From contig CAAGBQ010000132.1 in the NCBI GenBank assembly GCA_900768105.1, forward strand, positions 1-56,140: DNA of 56,140 nt, given 5' to 3'. The notes beneath the pieces were generated by a model that saw nothing but the letters and a program-made list of their open reading frames with translations, had not been told where the DNA came from and made no database searches. The position numbers and the translations under genes are program-made. Position 1 is the stretch's first letter. Every line of letters starts with the position of its first letter. Below, one piece after another: positions 1 to 7,324 of the stretch. The stretch comes from Oscillospiraceae bacterium. GTDB lineage: Bacteria; Bacillota; Clostridia; Oscillospirales; Ruminococcaceae.

Positions 1-1290
1 CTTGACGAGCTGCGTGATCTTGCAAGCAATATAAAAGAAAAAATAACCGCTATTGAAGCTTCCGAAAAGGAGCGCACCGGAATTCCAAAGCTTAAAATAG
101 GTTATAACCATGTTTTTGGGTACTATATTGAGGTATCCAAGTCGTATCAAAATCTTGTTCCGCCGGAATATATCCGCAAGCAAACCCTTGCAAACGGTGA
201 ACGCTATATTACGCAGGAGCTTAAAGAGCTTGAGGAAAAGGTCCTCGGTGCTCATGATAAAATACTTGTGCTCGAAGCGCAGCTTTTTGAAGAAGTGCGT
301 GCTCAAATCGCAGCGCAGGTAAACAGAGTGCAGGCAACTGCCGACGCAGTTGCCGCACTTGATGTGCTAAATTCCTTTGCTGAGGTTTCCGCAAAGAATA
401 ATTATTGCCGTCCGACAGTCGATATAAGCGACAGCATAGAAATTACGGAGGGCCGTCATCCGGTTGTGGAGCGCATGCTCCATGGCGCACCGTTTGTTCC
501 GAACGATGTACTTTTGGACAACCGTGAAAATCAGATTGCGGTTATTACGGGACCGAATATGGCCGGTAAATCCACATATATGCGTCAGGTTGCGCTTATT
601 ACCATAATGGCGCAGATTGGCTGCTTCGTTCCGGCAAAAAGTGCGCATATCGGAATAGTGGATGGAGTTTACACAAGGGTTGGCGCTTCCGACGATTTGT
701 CCGCGGGACAGTCCACATTTATGGTGGAAATGAGCGAGGTCGCGGACATTTTAAAAAATGCTACATCAAAAAGCCTGCTTATTCTTGATGAAATAGGCAG
801 AGGAACGAGCACCTTTGATGGCATGAGCATTGCACACGCCGTTTTGGAGCATATTGCGGATAAAAAGAAGCTGGGCGCAAAAACCCTGTTTGCGACCCAT
901 TATCACGAGCTTACCGATTTGGAAAACGCTTATCCGAATATACGCAATTATAATATTGCCGTAAAAAAACGCGGCGACGATATAATCTTCCTGCGCCGCA
1001 TAATAAGCGGCGGCGCGGATGACAGCTACGGAATTGAGGTAGCGAAGCTTGCCGGAATACCAAATAATGTAGTAAAGCGTGCGAGGGAAATTCTTGCGGC
1101 GCTTGAAGAAGGTAAAGAGGTAGAAAAAATAGCAAAAATGCAGCAAAAAGAGGATGTGGAGGGTCAAACAACGCTTTTTGCACCGCAAAGCGATGTTGAG
1201 CGGATACTTCGCCAAACCGATATTGAAACCCTTACACCTATTGAGGCACTTAATTTGCTGTATGAGCTTAAAGGTTATCTTAAAAATTGA
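1..1290 (+). CDS. mutS: DNA mismatch repair protein MutS (C-terminal half, 5' truncated)
   Basis: MutS recognises mismatched bases and uses ATP to recruit MutL. The frame is open from base 1, so the start and the mismatch-reading N-terminal domain lie outside the window. The 429 residues present are about half of a typical MutS of around 860. Visible in order are the clamp/core segment (GYNHVFGYYIEV near base 100), the P-loop GPNMAGKST at about base 550, the Walker B and signature region LLILDEIGRGTS near 775-810, and the helix-turn-helix dimer region (SYGIEVAKLAGIP). The stop is followed 15 bases later by mutL with its own ribosome-binding site, so the two are probably co-transcribed. The assignment is secure. 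Confidence 0.97.
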   Translation, partial: LDELRDLASNIKEKITAIEASEKERTGIPKLKIGYNHVFGYYIEVSKSYQNLVPPEYIRKQTLANGERYITQELKELEEKVLGAHDKILVLEAQLFEEVRAQIAAQVNRVQATADAVAALDVLNSFAEVSAKNNYCRPTVDISDSIEITEGRHPVVERMLHGAPFVPNDVLLDNRENQIAVITGPNMAGKSTYMRQVALITIMAQIGCFVPAKSAHIGIVDGVYTRVGASDDLSAGQSTFMVEMSEVADILKNATSKSLLILDEIGRGTSTFDGMSIAHAVLEHIADKKKLGAKTLFATHYHELTDLENAYPNIRNYNIAVKKRGDDIIFLRRIISGGADDSYGIEVAKLAGIPNNVVKRAREILAALEEGKEVEKIAKMQQKEDVEGQTTLFAPQSDVERILRQTDIETLTPIEALNLLYELKGYLKN

Positions 1291-1305
1291 TAGAAAGAGG
1301 ACGCA

Positions 1306-3294
1306 ATGCCAAGAATAAATGTACTTGATAAACATGTTGCGGAGCTTATTGCCGCGGGAGAGGTTGTAGACAGGCCTTGCTCCGTGGTAAAGGAGCTTGT
1401 TGAAAATTCCGTTGATGCCGGAGCAACAAATATCACCGTTGAAATAAAAGATGGCGGAAATACTTTTATCAGAGTGACCGATAACGGCTGCGGAATTGAA
1501 AAAGAGGATATTCCGAAAGCGTTTTTGCGCCATGCAACAAGTAAAATAGGTACCGAATATGACCTTGAACGCATATGTACCTTCGGTTTTCGCGGCGAAG
1601 CCCTTGCTTCAATAGCGGCAGTTTCCCATACCGAGATGCTTACAAGGGTAAAGGGTGCGGAAATAGGCTATCGCTGTGCGGCAACAGACTGCGAAATAGG
1701 CGAGCCGACGGAAGCGGGCTGTCCGGAGGGCACAACCATAGTTGTGCGCGACCTTTTTTATAACACTCCGGCACGGCAAAAGTTTCTAAAAAAAGATGTT
1801 TCCGAGGCGAATGCAGTCGCCCAGATTATGGACAAGCTTGCGCTTTCTTATCCGGAAGTGAAGTTCAACTTTATCCGCGACGGAGAAACAAAGCTTTCAA
1901 CATACGGAAACGGAGATATGCTTACGGTAATTTCCTCCGTTTACGGAAGAGAATTTGCGGGTAATATGCTGGAGGTGAACTATTCCTTCATGACAAAGCC
2001 CGGCTTTGCCGTAAAGGGCTATATCACAAAGCCGAGTGCTACAAAGGCAAGCAGAAGCTTTCAGAATTTTTTTATCAACAGAAGGTTTGTAAAAACACGC
2101 ACGGCAATGGTTGCATTGGAGGAAGCTTTTAAAGGTTCCGCTATGGTAGGAAAATACCCGGGATGCGTGCTCAATATAGAAATCCCGCCGGAAACGGTGG
2201 ATGTTAATGTTCATCCGGCAAAAATGGAGGTTCGCTTTTCAAGCGAAAAGGAGGTTTTTGACCTTGTATATTATGGGGTAAAAACCGCTTTGGGCACGAA
2301 GGATATGTCTGCCGTGCTCGAAGAATCGAAAAAGGTAAACAAGGATTTTTGGAATAGGGTGGCTTCCGGCGATAAGGCGGTTAAGGAGCATTTTGAGGAA
2401 GTAGTTCAGCAAACAACACTTCCGCCACAGCCTGCTTTTTCATTTGCTCATGCATCATGGAATAAGGAAAAGGCGGATGTTAAATATGATGTAGTCGATT
2501 ATATGGAGGATGAAATCCGCAACAAAGATGAACTTACACCGTATAAAATAAGCGGCGATATAACACACACCGTACAGTACAAAATCCGCCGGGCTGTGGA
2601 CGAAGCTATTGAAACGGGAACGGAGCTTCCCAAAGAGTATAAAGACGGCGTTGATGTGATAAAACAGGAGGGTATGCCTGCGCCGGAAATTCCACGGGAT
2701 GTTGCCGGCGACGAGTTGCCTTTTGGAAAGCTTAAATATGTAGGCGAGCTTTTTAAAACCTATATTTTACTTGAATCCGTGGACGAAATTATCTTTATTG
2801 ATAAGCACGCAGCCCACGAAAGAATACTTTATGAAAAGCTGAAATCCGGAGTAAAGGCTTTTGACTGCCAATACTTGATTTCGCCGATAACCTGCAATTT
2901 AAGCGACGAGCAATGCGAAGCGGTAGTTGAAAATACGGCGGAAATGGAGAAATTCGGATTTATTGTGGAGGGCTTCGGTCGAGGAAGCGTTATTACCCGC
3001 TCGTTGCCGTTTTGGATTAAGCCGAAGGATGCAGAAAATATAATCGGAGAAATTGCAGATTCGTTTGTTGCCTGCAAAAGGGATGTTACGCCGGAAAAGC
3101 TTGATCATCTTTATGCAAATATTGCTTGTCGAGCGGCAATTAAGGCAAACGACACCAATTCCGAATTTGAGCTTGAAAAAATTGTGAGCACGCTGCTTAA
3201 CGACCCCAAAATAAAATATTGCCCGCATGGGCGGCCGGTTTCGGTAAGCCTTACAAAAAACAAGCTTGAAAGAATGTTTGGAAGACAGCAATGA
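1306..3294 (+). CDS. mutL: DNA mismatch repair protein MutL, endonuclease type
   Basis: MutL couples mismatch recognition by MutS to strand removal. This 662-aa protein has the N-terminal GHKL ATPase with ENSVDAGAT, DNGCGI and FRGEAL motifs. Its C-terminal domain has the metal-binding endonuclease signature as DKHAAHERILYE near residue 499, then ACRAAIKAND and CPHGRP near residue 640. The family consensus at the first site is DQHA(X)2E(X)4E, so lysine replaces glutamine, but the metal-binding positions D, H and E are kept. Presence of this site means it should nick DNA itself, as in bacteria without MutH. The start ATG follows an AGAGG site. The stop overlaps the miaA start as ATGA. Confidence 0.97.
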   Translation: MPRINVLDKHVAELIAAGEVVDRPCSVVKELVENSVDAGATNITVEIKDGGNTFIRVTDNGCGIEKEDIPKAFLRHATSKIGTEYDLERICTFGFRGEALASIAAVSHTEMLTRVKGAEIGYRCAATDCEIGEPTEAGCPEGTTIVVRDLFYNTPARQKFLKKDVSEANAVAQIMDKLALSYPEVKFNFIRDGETKLSTYGNGDMLTVISSVYGREFAGNMLEVNYSFMTKPGFAVKGYITKPSATKASRSFQNFFINRRFVKTRTAMVALEEAFKGSAMVGKYPGCVLNIEIPPETVDVNVHPAKMEVRFSSEKEVFDLVYYGVKTALGTKDMSAVLEESKKVNKDFWNRVASGDKAVKEHFEEVVQQTTLPPQPAFSFAHASWNKEKADVKYDVVDYMEDEIRNKDELTPYKISGDITHTVQYKIRRAVDEAIETGTELPKEYKDGVDVIKQEGMPAPEIPRDVAGDELPFGKLKYVGELFKTYILLESVDEIIFIDKHAAHERILYEKLKSGVKAFDCQYLISPITCNLSDEQCEAVVENTAEMEKFGFIVEGFGRGSVITRSLPFWIKPKDAENIIGEIADSFVACKRDVTPEKLDHLYANIACRAAIKANDTNSEFELEKIVSTLLNDPKIKYCPHGRPVSVSLTKNKLERMFGRQQ

Positions 3295-4244
3295 GCGTGG
3301 AAGAGAAGATACCGGTGGTTGCAATAGTCGGACCGACCGCCTCCGGCAAAACCGATCTTGCGGTAAGTGTGGCGGAGCGATTTTGCGGGGAGGTTATTTC
3401 TGCGGATTCTATGCAGATTTATTCCGAGCTTGAAATCGGAACCGCGAAGCCAACGGAAAAGGAAATGCGCGGAGTGCCGCATCATATGCTTGGCTTTTTG
3501 AGCATTGATAAGAATTATTCTGTTGCAAATTATGTTGCGGATGCGGCTCAAAATATAAAAGATGTAAGCGGAAGAAAAAAGCTTCCTATAATTTGCGGAG
3601 GGACGGGTCTTTATGTGGATTCCCTTTTGACAAATACCGAATTTTCCGAAATAAAGAGTGACCCGGTGCTGCGCGAAAAACTGATTGCCTTTGCAAATGA
3701 GCATGGCAGTATGGCGCTTTATAAAATGCTTGAGCACGATGATCCGGAATCTGCGGCGGCAATACATCCAAACAATGTCGGAAGGGTTGTGCGGGCGCTG
3801 GAGGTGCTTAAGGTAACGGGAGTGCCGCTTTGCGAGCATAAAAGGCGTTCTCATCCGGAGCCGTCGCCATATAGAGTCTGTTATATCGGCACCGGATTTG
3901 AGGACAGAGAACGGCTTTATTGCCGTATTGAACAAAGAATTGACAAAATGCTCGAGGAGGGCGTGCTCAATGAAGCAAAGCTCCTTTTTGAGCACGGTGG
4001 CGCGAGCACGGCGGCGCAGGCAATCGGATATAAAGAGTTTTTTCCGTATTTCCGCGGCGAAGAAACACTTGAAGAAGCTGTTTTAAAGCTTAAAGCCGAC
4101 ACAAGGCATTACGCAAAAAGGCAGCTTACATGGTTTAGGCGCAACGAGAATATCAACTGGTTTTATAACGATTGTTTTGAAAGCAAAGAAGCGCTTTATC
4201 AGGCTGTATTTGATAAAATAAGCGAATTTTTGGAGGAGCAATGA
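3291..4244 (+). CDS. miaA: tRNA dimethylallyltransferase MiaA
   Basis: MiaA transfers a dimethylallyl group from DMAPP to A37 of tRNAs reading UNN codons, the first step toward ms2i6A. The 317-aa protein shows the P-loop GPTASGKT near residue 14, DSMQIYSELEIGTAKP, and the tRNA-binding segment AIGYKEFFPY. Length is normal for the family. The start ATG overlaps the mutL stop (ATGA), and the stop overlaps the next gene in the same way, so translation is probably coupled. Placement directly after mutSL is common in Clostridia. No hfq follows. Confidence 0.96.
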   Translation: MSVEEKIPVVAIVGPTASGKTDLAVSVAERFCGEVISADSMQIYSELEIGTAKPTEKEMRGVPHHMLGFLSIDKNYSVANYVADAAQNIKDVSGRKKLPIICGGTGLYVDSLLTNTEFSEIKSDPVLREKLIAFANEHGSMALYKMLEHDDPESAAAIHPNNVGRVVRALEVLKVTGVPLCEHKRRSHPEPSPYRVCYIGTGFEDRERLYCRIEQRIDKMLEEGVLNEAKLLFEHGGASTAAQAIGYKEFFPYFRGEETLEEAVLKLKADTRHYAKRQLTWFRRNENINWFYNDCFESKEALYQAVFDKISEFLEEQ

Positions 4245-5464
4245 AGGGAAAAATGATAAAGCTGCTGGCAATAGTTATGTCGGCATTCTTCATTTTCTAT
4301 GCGGGTTATCAGGCATGGAGGTTCTTTTACAATCCCTATCAAACGGAAATAACCACTGAATATTCGGTAAGCGAATCGCTTCATGTTCATGGAATAGCCG
4401 TGCGAAGCGAAACGCTTATTGAAAGCGAATATACAAGCGGAAGCGTGAGCTATGTTTATGAGGACGCAGAGCGTGTGCTTAAAAACAGAACCGTTGCATA
4501 TACCCATGCTTCGGCGGATACCGTCGATAAAATGATAAGGCTGGAGGAGCTTGAGAAAGAAATCGGCCTGCTTCAGGAGGCAAGCAGGGGCAATTCCCAG
4601 CTTTACGGAACCATGGAGTTTATCAATACCCAAATAGGCTCTGCCGTTGCAGATTATGCGGAAGCGCTCGGCGGAAAAAATCTTTCGGCACTTTCCGCCG
4701 TAAAGGAAAGCCTGCTTCTTGCAATCAACAAAAAAACGGTGATAACCGGCGAAGAAAATAAATTTGAGGACAGAATCGCAATTTTGTCAACGGAGTGCAG
4801 TGAGCTTAAAGATGAAATCGGTGCGGATTCCGCGGAAACAGTGGTAAGCCCGAAAACCGGATATTTCATTTCGGAGGTGGACGGCTTTGAAAACCTTGTA
4901 AATAAGGAAACCATGCACGAAATGACTGCGGCACAGCTTGAAGAATTGATAAATACTCAAGTGGTTACCGTGGAGCCGAAGGTTGGCAAAATTGCCGACA
5001 GCTATAAATGGTACTATGTTGTTTCGGTAAGTGCGGAAGAAGCAAAAAGCTTTTATGAGGGCAGAAGCGTAGAGATAAACTTTGACGGAGTTAACGAAAG
5101 CATAAAGTTCAAGGTGGATTCCGTCCTTAATGATGACACAAGCGAAAATACGATAGTATTTTTGCTTTGTGAAAAATTTACATCGGAGGTGGCATCTCTC
5201 CGGCAGGTAAGTGCGGACATTGTTTTCAGTACAATAAGCGGCCTGCGTGTTTCCTCAAGTGCGATTCGATTTGACAGCGAGCAAAATATGGGCGTATTTA
5301 TTCTTGACCGCGGAGAGGTAAAATTTAAAAAGATAGAAGTAGCCTATGAAGGCAGCGGATATGTTATTGCAAAGTGGTACAGGGGAGAAGCGGGCAAGAT
5401 TCAGCTGTACGATGAAGTTTTTACTGCGGGAAGTGACCTTTATGTCGGAAAAGTTATTGACTGA
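4241..5464 (+). CDS. HlyD-like membrane-anchored protein of the division cluster
   Basis: This is a 407-aa protein of unknown precise role. It has a short basic N-terminus, one membrane segment at about residues 5-28 and a large outside part. That part resembles HlyD/membrane-fusion adaptors: a beta-rich stretch beginning near residue 40, a predicted coiled coil rich in E, L and K around residues 95-200, and a second beta-rich half. Similar genes sit just upstream of yggS-sepF in many Clostridia (family knowledge). There is no transporter partner beside it, so a stand-alone envelope role tied to division is possible but unproven. It overlaps miaA by 4 bases and yggS by 23. Confidence 0.75.
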   Translation: MKGKMIKLLAIVMSAFFIFYAGYQAWRFFYNPYQTEITTEYSVSESLHVHGIAVRSETLIESEYTSGSVSYVYEDAERVLKNRTVAYTHASADTVDKMIRLEELEKEIGLLQEASRGNSQLYGTMEFINTQIGSAVADYAEALGGKNLSALSAVKESLLLAINKKTVITGEENKFEDRIAILSTECSELKDEIGADSAETVVSPKTGYFISEVDGFENLVNKETMHEMTAAQLEELINTQVVTVEPKVGKIADSYKWYYVVSVSAEEAKSFYEGRSVEINFDGVNESIKFKVDSVLNDDTSENTIVFLLCEKFTSEVASLRQVSADIVFSTISGLRVSSSAIRFDSEQNMGVFILDRGEVKFKKIEVAYEGSGYVIAKWYRGEAGKIQLYDEVFTAGSDLYVGKVID

Positions 5465-6155
5465 TGCAGCTGCCAGATGGAAAGAAATTTCCGAAGATAT
5501 TTCTGCGGCAGCAGCAGCCGCGGGAAGAAACCCGGAGGAAATAACGCTGATGGCGGTTACAAAAACCGTTCCTCCGGAAAGAGTAGACGAAGTGATTGCG
5601 GCGGGCTGCCGTCTTCTTGGAGAGAACCGTGTGCAGGAACTTTTAGAAAAGTATGAACACTATGATAAAAGGGCAAAAATACATTTTATTGGAACGCTGC
5701 AAACCAACAAGGTGAAATATATCGTAGATAAGGTGGATATGATTGAATCCGTAGATTCGCTTCACCTTGCGGATGAGATAGAAAGGCGCTGTGCGGCAAT
5801 CGGCAAAACGATGGATATTTTATTAGAAGTAAACATCGCGGACGAGGAAAGCAAAAGCGGCTTTACCTATGACGAAATTCCTGCTGTGATTGAAAAAATT
5901 AGCAAATTTAATCACCTTAAACTGCGCGGGTTTATGACAATCGGGCGTTTTGGTGCGGAAATTGAAGAAACAAGGGGATATTTTCAAAAAATGCGCGCTC
6001 TTCTTGTTGACATTAGAAGCAAAAAAATAGATAATAAAGATATTAGTATATTGTCGATGGGTATGTCCGGCGATTACACGGTTGCGGTTCAGGAAGGCGC
6101 GACCGTTGTAAGAGTGGGCAGGGGCCTTTTCGGTGAAAGAAAATCAGTTTTATAA
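5442..6155 (+). CDS. YggS/YlmE-family pyridoxal phosphate homeostasis protein
   Basis: This 237-aa PLP-binding protein of the alanine-racemase-fold family buffers PLP and affects amino-acid balance in studied bacteria. The cofactor lysine is in LMAVTKTV. LGENRVQE, FIGTLQTNK and LSMGMSGDY are family blocks. The frame is open further upstream, but the ATG at 5442 gives the usual N-terminus (MSEKLLTDAAARWKEI). It overlaps the preceding gene by 23 bases. Its position before sepF matches ylmE in the Bacillus division cluster. Confidence 0.93.
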   Translation: MSEKLLTDAAARWKEISEDISAAAAAAGRNPEEITLMAVTKTVPPERVDEVIAAGCRLLGENRVQELLEKYEHYDKRAKIHFIGTLQTNKVKYIVDKVDMIESVDSLHLADEIERRCAAIGKTMDILLEVNIADEESKSGFTYDEIPAVIEKISKFNHLKLRGFMTIGRFGAEIEETRGYFQKMRALLVDIRSKKIDNKDISILSMGMSGDYTVAVQEGATVVRVGRGLFGERKSVL

Positions 6156-6184
6156 ATCGAAAGATTTTATAGGAGGAAATCAAA

Positions 6185-6661
6185 ATGGCATTTATGGACA
6201 AAGTTAAAGGTATGCTTGGAATACCGGAAGATACGGATATGGAGCTTGATGAGGACATTGTTCAGGACGAGGAAAATGAGGAAGCCGAGGACGATAAACA
6301 GTCCGAATCTTCCAAGGCATCTATTTTCGGAAAATCCGCGTCCTCTGACCTAAAGCAGAATAAGGTAGTTAATATCCACACCACCACCCAGCTTCAGGTT
6401 GTTCTTGTAAAGCCGGAACGCTTTGATGATGCAAGACCGGTTGCGGACCACCTCAATTCCAAACACACCGTAGTACTTAACCTTGAATCCACCAATAAAG
6501 AAGTTTCCAGAAGACTTATCGACTTTCTTAGCGGCGTTGCTTATGCAAACAACGGCCAGATTAAGCGCGTTGCAAACAGCACATATATAATCACTCCCTA
6601 TAATGTCAATATTATGGGCGATTTGCTTGATGAGCTTGAAAACAGCGGCGTATTTTTTTAA
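6185..6661 (+). CDS. sepF: cell division protein SepF
   Basis: SepF is a cytoplasmic protein that binds FtsZ and the membrane and helps shape the septum. The 158-aa product starts with the amphipathic segment MAFMDKVKGMLGI, typical of the membrane-targeting helix. An acidic linker at about residues 18-45 follows, then the conserved SepF core from about residue 62 (VNIHTTTQLQVVLVKPERF) to the end. An AGGAGG site lies at good distance. It sits between yggS and divIVA. In Bacillus the genes ylmG and ylmH lie between sepF and divIVA, and neither is present here. Confidence 0.96.
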   Translation: MAFMDKVKGMLGIPEDTDMELDEDIVQDEENEEAEDDKQSESSKASIFGKSASSDLKQNKVVNIHTTTQLQVVLVKPERFDDARPVADHLNSKHTVVLNLESTNKEVSRRLIDFLSGVAYANNGQIKRVANSTYIITPYNVNIMGDLLDELENSGVFF

Positions 6662-6694
6662 TGATGTCGAAAAATAAAACGGAGGTGAAAAACA

Positions 6695-7300
6695 GTGTTG
6701 ACACCGAATGATATTTCAAACAAGCGTTTTGAAAAATCTCCTTTTGGCGGTTATAAGCCCGAAGAAGTTGACAGCTTCCTTTCCGAAATAGCTATGTCTT
6801 ATGAAAGACTTTATGAGGAAAAAGAAGCTGCCGAAGAAAAAATGGAAGTTCTTGCAGAAAAGCTTGAGGAATACCGCGCCAACGAGGACAGCTTGAGAAC
6901 GGTTTTGCTTGGTGCGCAAAAGCTTGGCGATAATATAATCCGAGATTCCAAAGCGAAGGCGGAGGTTATTATTTCCGACGCCGAAGGGCAGGTAAAACAG
7001 GTATTCAGCGAATCCGAAGGAAAGATAAATAAAGAAAGAGAAACCCTTGTAACATTGCAAAAAGAAACCGCCGAATTTAAAAAGCGCCTTATCGCAATGT
7101 ATAAACAGCATCTTGAGTTGATAAGCCTTATGCCGGAAGCGGAGGAAAAGCCCCAACCGGAGCAGCCTGCCGAAGCACCCGCAGAAGAGGAAAAGATTGA
7201 GGAAGCACCGGCTGCGGAAAGCAATCCGGATGAGGACGCATTCTTTGACGAGGTTTCCAAAGCCGAAACCAAAAGAATTGACCTTGATGTGCAAGAATAA
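6695..7300 (+). CDS. divIVA: DivIVA-family septum/pole-binding protein
   Basis: This is a coiled-coil protein that senses curved membrane at poles and septa and recruits partners. The 201-aa product begins with the DivIVA signature LTPNDISNKRFEKSPFGG, followed by YKPEEVDSFL. Heptad-rich helices run from about residue 30 to 150, and the tail is acidic and rich in P, A and E. The start is GTG at 6695, chosen because GGAGGTG lies just upstream and the signature begins right after it. It is 24 bases upstream of ileS and probably in the same transcript. Confidence 0.95.
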   Translation: MLTPNDISNKRFEKSPFGGYKPEEVDSFLSEIAMSYERLYEEKEAAEEKMEVLAEKLEEYRANEDSLRTVLLGAQKLGDNIIRDSKAKAEVIISDAEGQVKQVFSESEGKINKERETLVTLQKETAEFKKRLIAMYKQHLELISLMPEAEEKPQPEQPAEAPAEEEKIEEAPAAESNPDEDAFFDEVSKAETKRIDLDVQE

Positions 7301-7324
7301 TTAACAGGAGATAACGATACAAAA

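Noticed and set aside
7301..7324. T-box leader before ileS
   Set aside because: The gap is only 24 bases, far too short.
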